Below, piece by piece: positions 1-9,759 of a stretch of DNA of 64,000 nt. The notes beneath the pieces are model-generated. The model ran no database searches. It was not told the DNA's origin and saw nothing but the letters and a program-made list of their open reading frames with translations. How positions within the stretch are numbered: the first letter of the stretch is position 1; every line of letters begins with the position of its first letter. The translations under genes and the position numbers were made by a program. The DNA lies in assembly GCF_005484805.1 (NCBI RefSeq), contig NZ_CP039432.1:124001-188000 (forward strand), read 5' to 3'. This stretch comes from Rhodococcus sp. SGAir0479. Lineage in GTDB: Bacteria; Actinomycetota; Actinomycetes; Mycobacteriales; Mycobacteriaceae.

Positions 1-1
1 C

Positions 2-208
2 GTCGAGCACCTGCGGGCGCGGATCGCGCTCGAGATCCGGGCCCGTCTGCTCGCCGCGCTCGACGCGACCGCGGAGGATGAACAGGACCTGCTGGAGGCG
101 CTCGAGATGCTCTACGCCGGTGCGCTTCTGCGCGCCGGCATGGGCTACGACTCGTACCTGCACATCGCCGACCGCCTCGAGGTCTCGGCGCGGATGATCC
201 TGCCGTGA
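2..208 (+). CDS. TetR-family regulator, C-terminal fragment (5' truncated by window)
   Basis: Open from the window edge to TGA at 206-208. The 68 visible residues form an amphipathic helical tail with the segment MLYAGALLRAGMGYDSY, which resembles the ligand-binding/dimerisation end of TetR repressors. The DNA-binding half lies outside the window, so the assignment rests on the C-terminus only. It converges on the SDR gene ending at 228, with only 19 bases between them. Confidence 0.5.
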   Translation, partial: VEHLRARIALEIRARLLAALDATAEDEQDLLEALEMLYAGALLRAGMGYDSYLHIADRLEVSARMILP

Positions 209-227
209 CCCCGAGAGCGGCGTCGGC

Positions 228-1004
228 TCAGACGGTGTAGCCGCCGTCCACGTTGATCTTCTGGCCGGTGACGAAGCCGGCCTTGGTGCTCGCCAGGAAG
301 CAGACGGCCTCGGCGATGTCGACCGCGGTCCCGAACTTCCGCAGCGGGATCCGGCTCATCGTCACGTCGAGCGCCCGCTGGTCCAGGCTCTGCGAGCTGA
401 TGAGGCGTTCGGCCATGCCGTCGGTGAGCATGCCGGGACCGACGGCGTTGAACCGGACGCCGAATCGTCCTTCCTCCGCGGCGAATCCGCGCACGAGCGC
501 CTCGACGGCGCCCTTGGTCCCGGCGGACAGGCCGTCCCGCACCGGGTAGCGGTCGGTGGCCGCAGTGGTCACCGCGACCACCGAGCCCGAGGTTGCGCGC
601 AGCGCGGGCAGGCACGCCTGGACGACGGTGAAGAAGGCGGTGGCCTCGTCGTTCAGGTGCTGTGCGTACGTGGCGGGTTCGACGCGGGACAGATGCACCA
701 TCGGGATGTGCGGACCGGCCGCGTGCACCAGGATCGACAGGTCACCGAACTCGTGTGTCGTCGTCGCGACCAGCTCGGCGAGCGCCTCCGGGTCGCACAG
801 GTCGACGGAGCGTGCCGCGCCCCGGACCCCGAGTTCCTCGATCTCGGTCACCAACTTGGCAGCGGCCTCCGCGTTGGATCGGTAGGTGAGGACCACGTTG
901 TGTCCCTGTGCGGCCAACTGTCGGACGATGGCGGCGCCGATGCCGCCGGTGCCGCCCGTGACGAGGGCGGTGGTGGGGGTGGAACTCGCAGAGGAGGTGC
1001 TCAC
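228..1004 (-). CDS. SDR-family oxidoreductase with degenerate catalytic residues
   Basis: A 258-residue Rossmann protein. The nucleotide-binding motif TGGTGGIG is at 16-23 and the usual NNAG is HAAG at 94-97. The NAVGPG and FVTGQKINVDGG landmarks of FabG-like short-chain dehydrogenases are present. The catalytic Tyr of YxxxK is Ser160 (SAGTK, Lys164 kept) and the usual catalytic Ser, 13 residues earlier, is Thr147. The fold and NAD(P) binding look intact but ordinary ketoreductase chemistry is doubtful; the substrate is unknown. A TetR-type operator lies just upstream of the start. Confidence 0.8.
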   Translation of the reverse strand: MSTSSASSTPTTALVTGGTGGIGAAIVRQLAAQGHNVVLTYRSNAEAAAKLVTEIEELGVRGAARSVDLCDPEALAELVATTTHEFGDLSILVHAAGPHIPMVHLSRVEPATYAQHLNDEATAFFTVVQACLPALRATSGSVVAVTTAATDRYPVRDGLSAGTKGAVEALVRGFAAEEGRFGVRFNAVGPGMLTDGMAERLISSQSLDQRALDVTMSRIPLRKFGTAVDIAEAVCFLASTKAGFVTGQKINVDGGYTV

Positions 1005-1038
1005 GGTGTGCTCCTGGATGTGCGTCGGGTTTCCGGCA

Positions 1039-1058
1039 ACCTAGCACTTGCTTGGTAG
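1039..1058. promoter_or_regulatory. Probable TetR-type operator upstream of the SDR gene
   Basis: The sequence CTAGCACTTGCTTGGTAG at 1041-1058 contains the inverted repeat AGCA-CT-TGCT and outer CTA/TAG arms. It sits 35-55 bases upstream of the start at 1004, the usual place for autorepressor or fatty-acid-type TetR sites. The regulator is not identified. Confidence 0.45.
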
Positions 1059-1104
1059 CGCGGCGCGGTGTTCGCCCATCACGCGGGAGGACGGGGTGGC
1101 GCGG

Positions 1105-1998
1105 TCAGTCGGCGAGCGTGCGGCCACTCACGAAGCGCCGTCGTCGGCCGCTGAACGGGTCGTCGAACTCGATGCTGCGGGCCAGCAGTTGCAGTGGCGT
1201 CGAGTAGTCGTCGGGGGCGACGTCGTGGAACTCGGGGTAGACGTTGTCGCCGACGATCGGAATGCCGAGCGAACTCATGTGCAGTCGCAACTGATGGGTC
1301 TTTCCGGTGCGCGGCCGCAATCGGTACCGCCCGACGCCGTCGCGAACGGAGATCAGTTCGATCCGGCTCTCGGCATTGGGTGCCCCGGGCACTTCCCGCG
1401 CCTGAAGTACGCCGCGCTCCTTGATGATTCGGCTGCGCACCGTGCGGGGGAGCCGCAGGGCCGGGTCGTACGGCGCGAGAGCCTCGTACTCCTTGTCGAC
1501 CCGGCGCTCGTCGAACAGGGACTGGTAGGCCCGGCGGGCCTGCGCACGCACTGTGAGGACGAGGACGCCCGCGGTGACCCGGTCGAGGCGGTGGGCGGGG
1601 GTGAGTTCCGGCAGATCGAGGGACCGCCGCAGGCGTACCAACGCCGACTCGGCCACGTACGCGCCGCGCGGCGTGCTGGCCAGGAAGTGAGGCTTGTCCG
1701 CGACCAGCAGGTTCTCGTCGTGGTGCAGGACCTCGACTTCGAACGGCACCCGCCGCTCCACCGGTGGGTCCCGATAGAGGAAGAGGAAGCCGTGCGGCCG
1801 GAACGGTGTGACGGCAGTGATCGCAGCCCCGCGTTCGTCGACCACCTCGCCGGCCGCCACCTTCTCGCGCAGACGGCGCGCGTCGGACGGGAAGCGGGCG
1901 AGCAGGAACGCGAGCGCGGTCGGCCACGGGCCGGCGTTCGGAAGCCGCAGACGTGTGGGATTGAGCCCGTCGCGGACGGGGAGCGGAGCAGCGGGCAC
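1105..1998 (-). CDS. RluA-family 23S rRNA/tRNA pseudouridine synthase
   Basis: A 297-residue protein carrying the family signature HRLDRVTAG at 136-144, with Asp139 the expected catalytic nucleophile. The C-terminal block RPRTGKTHQLRLHM is the second RluA/RluD signature. An N-terminal segment of about 80 residues precedes the catalytic domain. It should isomerise uridine to pseudouridine in structured RNA in the cytoplasm; the exact site cannot be told from sequence. It is divergent from the SDR gene at 2178. Confidence 0.88.
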   Translation of the reverse strand: MPAAPLPVRDGLNPTRLRLPNAGPWPTALAFLLARFPSDARRLREKVAAGEVVDERGAAITAVTPFRPHGFLFLYRDPPVERRVPFEVEVLHHDENLLVADKPHFLASTPRGAYVAESALVRLRRSLDLPELTPAHRLDRVTAGVLVLTVRAQARRAYQSLFDERRVDKEYEALAPYDPALRLPRTVRSRIIKERGVLQAREVPGAPNAESRIELISVRDGVGRYRLRPRTGKTHQLRLHMSSLGIPIVGDNVYPEFHDVAPDDYSTPLQLLARSIEFDDPFSGRRRRFVSGRTLAD

Positions 1999-2065
1999 GA
2001 CTCGACGGTACCGGCGAACTCGAGGTCCGGTTCCGGTACAGGCGTTGACGTGCCCGCCGGGCTAC

Positions 2066-2081
2066 CTTACTGTTCGGTAAG
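2066..2081. promoter_or_regulatory. Palindromic operator between the divergent pseudouridine synthase and SDR genes
   Basis: CTTAC-TGTTCG-GTAAG is a perfect 5+5 inverted repeat with a 6-base spacer, typical of TetR-family binding sites. It lies 68 bases upstream of the pseudouridine synthase start and 97 bases upstream of the SDR start. No cognate regulator is adjacent. Confidence 0.45.
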
Positions 2082-2177
2082 TTGCAGCGCCCGCCATCTT
2101 CGAGGGGTGGGTGGCGGGCGTTGCTCGAGCAGCCGAACGACGGGTCCCGCGGTTCGATCTTTCCGTACGCTGTGACC

Positions 2178-3059
2178 ATGACCACTTGGGATGCAGGGGA
2201 CATCGTCGATCAAGAGGGCCGCACGTTCGTCGTGACCGGCGCGAACAGCGGGTTGGGGGCGGAGGCGGCCAAGGCGCTGACGAAGGCCGACGCCCGCGTG
2301 ATCCTCGCGTGCCGGGACGTCGACAAGGGGCGCGCCGTCGCGGCGCAGCTGGGCGACCGCGCGGAGGTGCGCCGGCTCGACCTCGCCGACCTGTCGTCGG
2401 TGCGCGAGTTCGCGGACTCGATCGACTCGCTCGACGTACTGGTCAACAACGCGGGCGTGATGGCGGTGCCGTTGCGGCGGACGGCGGACGACTTCGAGAT
2501 GCAGATCGGTACCAACCACCTGGGCCACTTCGCGCTCACGGGTCTGCTGCTGGACCGGATCGGCGACCGGGTGGTGACCATGTCGAGTGCGATGCACCAG
2601 ATCGGCAGCATCGACCTCGACGACCTGAACTGGAAGCGTCGAACCTACCGGCGCTGGCCCGCCTACGGGCAGTCGAAACTCGCGAACCTGCTCTTCACCT
2701 ACGAACTGCAGCGCCGGCTCGAGGCCGCCGGCTCGACCGTCAAGGCGCTCGCCGCGCACCCCGGGTACGCCGCGACCAACCTCCAGTCCCACACGGAGTC
2801 GATCTCGAGCCGGATCATGTCGCTGGCCAACCCGATCATCGCGCAGTCCGCACAGATGGGCGCCCTGCCGATTTTGTACGCGGCGACCGTCCCCGACGCG
2901 ACCGGCGGCAGCTACATCGGGCCGTCGTCACTCTTCGAGACGAGGGGACACCCGAAAGTCGTGTCCTCGAACCGGAAGTCGCACGACCGCAGCGTTGCGC
3001 GACAATTGTGGACGCTGTCGGAGAAACTCACCGGCGTCGACTACAACTTCGGAGGCTGA
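2178..3059 (+). CDS. SDR oxidoreductase, retinol-dehydrogenase-like
   Basis: A 293-residue SDR with cofactor motif TGANSGLG (20-27), NNAG (90-93), catalytic Ser137 and the intact pair Tyr163/Lys167 in YGQSK. The GTNHLGHFALT segment is typical of the retinol dehydrogenase/WWOX-like subgroup. The ATG at 2178 starts the conserved domain; the frame stays open upstream without further homology. A VOC protein gene begins 5 bases after its stop, so the two are probably co-transcribed. The substrate cannot be predicted. Confidence 0.85.
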   Translation: MTTWDAGDIVDQEGRTFVVTGANSGLGAEAAKALTKADARVILACRDVDKGRAVAAQLGDRAEVRRLDLADLSSVREFADSIDSLDVLVNNAGVMAVPLRRTADDFEMQIGTNHLGHFALTGLLLDRIGDRVVTMSSAMHQIGSIDLDDLNWKRRTYRRWPAYGQSKLANLLFTYELQRRLEAAGSTVKALAAHPGYAATNLQSHTESISSRIMSLANPIIAQSAQMGALPILYAATVPDATGGSYIGPSSLFETRGHPKVVSSNRKSHDRSVARQLWTLSEKLTGVDYNFGG

Positions 3060-3064
3060 CCGCG

Positions 3065-3604
3065 TTGGCGATCGAGCGACTCAACCACGCTGTCCTGTTC
3101 GTGTCCGACCTGCGGCGCAGTCTGGCGTTCTACCAGGACGTGCTCGGGTTCAAGGCGCTGCCGGGCGGTTTTCCGGGTGCGGCGTTCCTGCAGGCCCCGG
3201 ACTCGGCGAACGACCACGACCTGGGTCTGTTCCAGAGCCCGCACCCCACCGGCCGGGTGACACCCGGCCACGTCGGCCTGTACCACCTGGCCTGGGAGGT
3301 CGACACGCTCGCGGGGCTCGCGGACATGCGCGACCGCCTGGTCGCCGCCGGCGCGCTGACCGGTGCCAGCAACCACTGCTCCACCAAGGCGTTGTACGGC
3401 GCCGACCCGGACGGGATCGAGTTCGAGGTGTGCTGGCTGGTCCCCGATGCACTGGCGATCGACGAACTCGTGCCCGCCCAGCCGCCGACGCGTCCGCTCG
3501 ACATCGACGCGGAGATCGCGCGGTACGGGGCCGACACCCGTGGCGGTCCGCGCACCGACCGTCACTTGTGGGAACGCGTACACGCGGCGCGCGCCCGCGG
3601 CTGA
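3065..3604 (+). CDS. VOC-superfamily (glyoxalase/extradiol dioxygenase-like) protein
   Basis: A TTG start at 3065 preceded by GGAGG at 3050-3054 gives 179 residues beginning MAIERLNHAVLF. Two beta-alpha-beta-beta-beta modules can be seen. Candidate metal ligands are His8, the His of YHLAWEV, and the Glu of DPDGIEFEV. The family includes extradiol dioxygenases and glyoxalases; which reaction applies here is not clear. The last 43 bases overlap the convergent MFS gene. Confidence 0.8.
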   Translation: MAIERLNHAVLFVSDLRRSLAFYQDVLGFKALPGGFPGAAFLQAPDSANDHDLGLFQSPHPTGRVTPGHVGLYHLAWEVDTLAGLADMRDRLVAAGALTGASNHCSTKALYGADPDGIEFEVCWLVPDALAIDELVPAQPPTRPLDIDAEIARYGADTRGGPRTDRHLWERVHAARARG

Positions 3605-5022
3605 CCGCTCGCGGCGGCGCGGTCCGGCCCCGGCGGGGGAGCGGGCCGCGGCGTCGCACGCCGGGCGAGCTCGACACCGGCCACCGCCAGTCCCGCGAAG
3701 GCGCCGAAGAGGACCTGCGCCGACCGCACGTCCAGGCCACCGAGATTCACGAGGACCCCGGCCAGGGCGGCCCCGAAGGCATTTGCGACCAGCTGCACCG
3801 TGTTGATGCCGGCCGCCGCCTGGGCGCCCTCGACTCCGGTGGCCGACGCCATGGCCGCGACCGTGAGATGTGGCCACGCGAGGCCGATGCCGGCGCCGGC
3901 GAGCGCGAGTCCGACAGCCCAACCCGCGATGCGGACGGTGTCGGCGCCGTCGGGCACCAGTAGCGTCGCCGACAGCAGTCCGCATGCGACCACCAGCGGG
4001 CCGCCGCGCACGATCCGGCGGACGGCGGACGGTCCGCTCACCGCGGCGCTCGACAGTTCCCCCAGCGTCCAGCCGAGCGCCAGTGCCGCGCCGAGGAACC
4101 CCGCGGGCAGGGGCGCCAGTCCGGCGAGTCGATCGCCGAACAGCGGCACGAACGTCTCGACGGTGGACGCGGCTGCGAGCGCCGCCACCGTGAGGTAGAC
4201 CCACCGCAGCCGCGAAGGACCGAACGTCGACGACGGCAGCACGCCCGCCGGGCTGCGGCGGTCCGCGGCGACGAACGCCACCACGAGCGCACAAGCGCCC
4301 GCCACGGCCAGCGCGCTCACCGCCGCGTTGCCGACGATCCCGCCGACGGCCACCGCCGTCGTCGCCGCGATCAACAGGGCGAACGGCATCACGGGCAGCC
4401 GACCCGGAGTGTCCGTGGAACCGGTCTTGCGCGGTAGTGCCAGGGGCACCAGTACCGCGACCGTCGCGGTGGCCACGACCAGCACGGCAAAGGCCGCTCG
4501 CCACGAACCGAACTGAGCGAAGGCGCCGCCGATCGTGGGGCCCGCGAAGGTGCCCACTCCCCACATCGCCGACACGAGCCCCGACGCCCGCGTCCACAGC
4601 CGCGGGGGGAGCGCGAGGTTGATGGTCGCGTAGCCGAGTCCGGCGAGCAGTCCGCCGCCCAGCCCCTGCAGCCCCCGGCCGACGAGGAGTACCTCCATCG
4701 ACGGACTCGCCGCACATACCGTGCTGCCCAGCGCGAACAGTGCCAGCCCGGTCAGGTAGGCGCCGCGCGGTCCGCGCGCACCGAGCGTGCGGCTCACGAC
4801 CGTCGCCGACGCCACCGAGCCGATGAGGAACGCGACGGACGTCCACGCGTAGAACTGCAATCCGCCGATGTCGTCGATCGCGGTCGGCAGCAGGCCCGCG
4901 GTGAGGTAGACGTTGGTCGCATACAGTGCGACGCCACCCGCGAGGACCGTCACGACGCCCAGGTGTCGCCCGCTGAGGAGTTCCCTCCAGGCGCCGTTCA
5001 TCGCCTTCTCCGTATCGTGCAC
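3562..5022 (-). CDS. MFS transporter, probable drug/solute exporter
   Basis: A 486-residue hydrophobic protein with many membrane segments (12-14 expected). It has MFS loop patterns: VSRTLGARGPRG after TM2, and GRGLQGLGGGLLAG and GPTIGGAFA in the N-terminal half, the latter typical of DHA-type antiporters. An alternative ATG lies at residue 8 (MNGAW). Transcription appears to start from a MerR-type promoter at 5030-5060, suggesting induction by a ligand-sensing or redox-sensing MerR protein. The 3' end overlaps the VOC gene tail to tail. Confidence 0.85.
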   Translation of the reverse strand: MHDTEKAMNGAWRELLSGRHLGVVTVLAGGVALYATNVYLTAGLLPTAIDDIGGLQFYAWTSVAFLIGSVASATVVSRTLGARGPRGAYLTGLALFALGSTVCAASPSMEVLLVGRGLQGLGGGLLAGLGYATINLALPPRLWTRASGLVSAMWGVGTFAGPTIGGAFAQFGSWRAAFAVLVVATATVAVLVPLALPRKTGSTDTPGRLPVMPFALLIAATTAVAVGGIVGNAAVSALAVAGACALVVAFVAADRRSPAGVLPSSTFGPSRLRWVYLTVAALAAASTVETFVPLFGDRLAGLAPLPAGFLGAALALGWTLGELSSAAVSGPSAVRRIVRGGPLVVACGLLSATLLVPDGADTVRIAGWAVGLALAGAGIGLAWPHLTVAAMASATGVEGAQAAAGINTVQLVANAFGAALAGVLVNLGGLDVRSAQVLFGAFAGLAVAGVELARRATPRPAPPPGPDRAAASGQPRARAACTRSHK

Positions 5023-5029
5023 GGCCTCG

Positions 5030-5060
5030 AACGTAGGAGCTCGAGTGCACTCGAGGTCAA
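5030..5060 (-). promoter_or_regulatory. MerR-type promoter (19-bp spacer with perfect dyad) for the MFS gene
   Basis: Read on the minus strand: a -35 box TTGACC (5060-5055), exactly 19 bases, then a -10 box TACGTT (5035-5030). The dyad CTCGAGTGCACTCGAG (5040-5055), perfect over 16 bases, lies between and against the boxes. An over-long 19-bp spacer filled by a dyad is the hallmark of promoters activated by MerR-family proteins such as SoxR. No MerR gene is adjacent. Confidence 0.75.
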
Positions 5061-5246
5061 GAGGGGGACGGCGTCCGAGCCGGTGTGCGCGGCATCACAT
5101 TCGGTCGGGTCGCATCGGGCACGCGGCCGAAAGGCGCAGGTCGGGCCGCTGGAGCGGGTGCGCGGCTGCGAAATCGTCGGTGCCGTCGACGCGTCGGCAC
5201 GGGGGTCGGCCGCTGTGCGGGAATTGAACGCCCGACAGGCATGTTC

Positions 5247-5267
5247 CATGAGTCAGTAAGACTCAAC
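5247..5267 (+). promoter_or_regulatory. HAIR-like HspR operator upstream of the ClpC-like gene
   Basis: TGAGT-N7-ACTCA (5249-5265) matches the core of the HspR-associated inverted repeat (CTTGAGT-N7-ACTCAAG) that controls dnaK and clpB in actinobacteria. The outermost bases are imperfect on both sides. It is 20-36 bases upstream of the ATG at 5285, with the ribosome-binding site GGAGGAGG between. Heat-shock regulation by HspR is inferred. Confidence 0.7.
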
Positions 5268-5284
5268 TTTGGAGGAGGCTGCGA

Positions 5285-7720
<2,436 letters not shown>

Positions 7721-7732
7721 TCCGCCGACGAC

Positions 7733-7773
7733 AGGGGCGGGGCAGGCGAGAACGATTCGCCTGCCCCGCCCCT
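7733..7773. terminator. Strong bidirectional terminator hairpin
   Basis: A perfect 17-bp GC-rich stem (7733-7749 with 7757-7773) with a 7-base loop lies between the convergent clpC-like and tetR genes. No long U tract follows, which is usual in actinobacteria. Confidence 0.8.
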
Positions 7774-7789
7774 CGTCGTTCCGGTTCGG

Positions 7790-8371
7790 TCAGCGCACCC
7801 GCAGTCCGTCGATGTAGATCGAAGTGATCTCGCGCGCGAAGTCCGCGTTCGACTTCTGCGGGGAAGGCCGGAACCACCGGCTGGTCAGCCACACCGAGTC
7901 GCGCATGAGTTGGTAGAAGGTGGCGGCGTCGACGTCCGAACGCAGGTCGCCGTCGGCCTGTGCGTCGGTGATGCACTGCATCCATAAACCGGCGGCGAAG
8001 TCGCCCTTGTCGTCCAGGTTCGCTTCGAGCATCTTGTCGCGCATGTAGTCGGTCTCGACCTGCCAGATCGCGGTCGCGTGCGGGTGGTGCTCGGCCGCGT
8101 CGATCGCGACGAGCACCAGTGCCTCGAGCCGTTCGATCGGGGGGAGCTGTTCCGCGATGACCGCCGAACAGCGCTCGTACAGTTCGTCCACGTACACCCG
8201 GATGATCTCGACGACGATCGCGTCCTTGGACGGGAAGTAGTGGTACAGGGTCCCCGAGTACACCCCGCACGCCTCGGCGATCTCCCGCACGGTGGTGGCG
8301 GAGATGCCCTTGGTCGCGAATATCTCGCCGGAACGATCGAGGATCTGACGCCGTCGTTCCTGCGGATCCAT
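7790..8371 (-). CDS. TetR-family regulator, KstR2-like
   Basis: A 193-residue repressor. The N-terminal helix-turn-helix (ATTVREIAEACGV followed by GTLYHYFPSKDAI, about 20-55) is canonical TetR. The ligand domain resembles the acyl-CoA-sensing type (KstR2 is the nearest I recall). The start is set at the ATG of MDPQERRR; the frame is open much further upstream but reads antisense to the SDR gene. It is divergent from the SDR-KshA cluster, with an operator between them whose near copy lies at 11791, so it is the leading candidate for local control. Confidence 0.85.
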   Translation of the reverse strand: MDPQERRRQILDRSGEIFATKGISATTVREIAEACGVYSGTLYHYFPSKDAIVVEIIRVYVDELYERCSAVIAEQLPPIERLEALVLVAIDAAEHHPHATAIWQVETDYMRDKMLEANLDDKGDFAAGLWMQCITDAQADGDLRSDVDAATFYQLMRDSVWLTSRWFRPSPQKSNADFAREITSIYIDGLRVR

Positions 8372-8466
8372 ACGGATTTCTCCCTGTGCCTGGGTCGATT
8401 CGGTGGCGCCCCATGGTACCGGTGCGCGTCGAGCCCCTCGGCGGCCCGGCACACTCATCCTATATT

Positions 8467-8486
8467 GATTGATCGCTTGCTCAATC
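8467..8486. promoter_or_regulatory. Operator copy 1: GATTGA-N8-TCAATC
   Basis: GATTGATCGCTTGCTCAATC is an inverted repeat in the region divergent between the TetR gene (start 8371) and the SDR gene (start 8543). The reverse complement of 11791-11810 differs from it at one position in 20. This implies one regulator acting on both ends of the cluster. Confidence 0.65.
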
Positions 8487-8542
8487 TCGTGTCTTGGATC
8501 ACAATGATCGACGACGTGTGACGGACAGAGCGGGAGCGATGA

Positions 8543-9298
8543 ATGGGTGTACTCGAGGGCGACGTCGCGTTGGTGACGGGTGCCGGCCAGGGGATCGGGC
8601 GAGGCATCGCCCACGCGCTCGCCGCCGAGGGGGCGCGTGTCGCGGTGGTCGGTCGGACGCTGTCGAAGGTGGCGGACACGGCCGACGAGATCGTCCGGCG
8701 CGGCGGGGAGGCGGTCGCGCTGCGGTGCGACGTGACCGATCCGGAGCAGATCGACACCGTCGTCGCGGCCGTCGTCGAGCGCTACGGGGGTCTGTCGATC
8801 CTGGTGAACAACGCGCAGACGCCGGCCCACGGAACGCTCCTCGACGTCCGCGAGGACGACTACCTCGGCAGTATGGACTCCGGCCCGTTGGCGACGCTGC
8901 GCCTCATGCGCGCGTGTCATCCGCACCTGTCGGGACGGGGCTCGATCGTCAACCTCGGTTCCGCGGCCGGCCTCAAGTGGGATCCGTCCGGCACCGGCGC
9001 CTACGCCGCAGCCAAGGAGGCCGTGCGCGTGCTGACCCGGACGGCCGCATGCGAGTGGGGTCGCGACGGGATCCGCGTCAACGCCGTCCTGCCACTGGCG
9101 TCGTCGCCCCTGATGGACGGGTGGGCCGAACTCGAGCCGGAGGCCTACGACGAGTACCTGCGGACCGTGCCGTTGGGGCGTCTCGGTGACGCCGAGGCGG
9201 ACATCGGGCCGGCCGTCGTGTTCCTGTGCAGCCCGGCTGCCCGGTACATCACCGGTCATTCGCTACCGGTCGACGGAGGACAGGCTCTCCTCAGATAG
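8543..9298 (+). CDS. SDR-family dehydrogenase of the KshA cluster
   Basis: A 251-residue classical SDR with TGAGQGIG near residue 12, NNAQ instead of NNAG, catalytic Ser in GSIVNLGSAAG, intact YAAAK, and the C-terminal YITGHSLPVDGG signature. GGGAG precedes the ATG. It leads a probable operon with the small Cys protein (9400) and the Rieske oxygenase (9760). A hydroxysteroid or related alcohol dehydrogenase role is suggested by context only. Confidence 0.85.
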   Translation: MGVLEGDVALVTGAGQGIGRGIAHALAAEGARVAVVGRTLSKVADTADEIVRRGGEAVALRCDVTDPEQIDTVVAAVVERYGGLSILVNNAQTPAHGTLLDVREDDYLGSMDSGPLATLRLMRACHPHLSGRGSIVNLGSAAGLKWDPSGTGAYAAAKEAVRVLTRTAACEWGRDGIRVNAVLPLASSPLMDGWAELEPEAYDEYLRTVPLGRLGDAEADIGPAVVFLCSPAARYITGHSLPVDGGQALLR

Positions 9299-9399
9299 CC
9301 GTGCGCCGAATTCTTTACCGCTCAACGGAAATCGACGACGGAGCGTGCGAGTGCTGCTCGTACGCTGGCCGAATACAGTTCCAACGGAAGGATCCCGCA

Positions 9400-9672
9400 A
9401 TGCAGCCGGTCGAATGCGGAGCGTGCGGAAACCGCGTACTCGTCGAGAAGTACAGCGCGACGCACACCAGCACCCAGTGGCTCGAGGACGCGGAGACGGC
9501 ATGCGCCGAATTCCGTGCGGCCGCCGCGGACGGAACCCACAGCATGTACGTACGGACGTGCGGTGCGCTCGGCAAGAGCATCGACGAGGCCGTCGCCGAG
9601 GGTCGCCTCGGCGAGTCGTACCGCACGGTGCCGGTTGCCGGCTCGACCGACGAAGTTCGCCCCTACTCGTAA
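9400..9672 (+). CDS. Small Cys-containing protein of unknown function
   Basis: A 90-residue protein with a good ribosome-binding site (GGAAGGA). It begins MQPVECGACGNRVLVEKY, with a CGAC pair (Cys6, Cys9) like half a zinc ribbon, and Cys31 and Cys53 further on (VRTCGALGKS). It is not a ferredoxin by spacing. It sits directly before the Rieske oxygenase and ends 87 bases upstream of it, so a partner, chaperone or metal-handling role is conceivable. I do not recognise a named family. Confidence 0.7.
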   Translation: MQPVECGACGNRVLVEKYSATHTSTQWLEDAETACAEFRAAAADGTHSMYVRTCGALGKSIDEAVAEGRLGESYRTVPVAGSTDEVRPYS

Positions 9673-9759
9673 GCGACGGACAGCCGTTCGCTGCGGTTCC
9701 GAGTTTTCAGACGCTGCTCGCACAAGGGCGGTCAGCGCACACTTCTTCAAGGAGGCAAG

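Noticed and set aside
5040-5055. Control of the MFS promoter by the MerR-HEAT protein of 25144-26187
   Set aside because: The dyad CTCGAGTGCACTCGAG does not resemble the dyad in that protein's own promoter (CCTTGTCAC/GTGTCAGGG).
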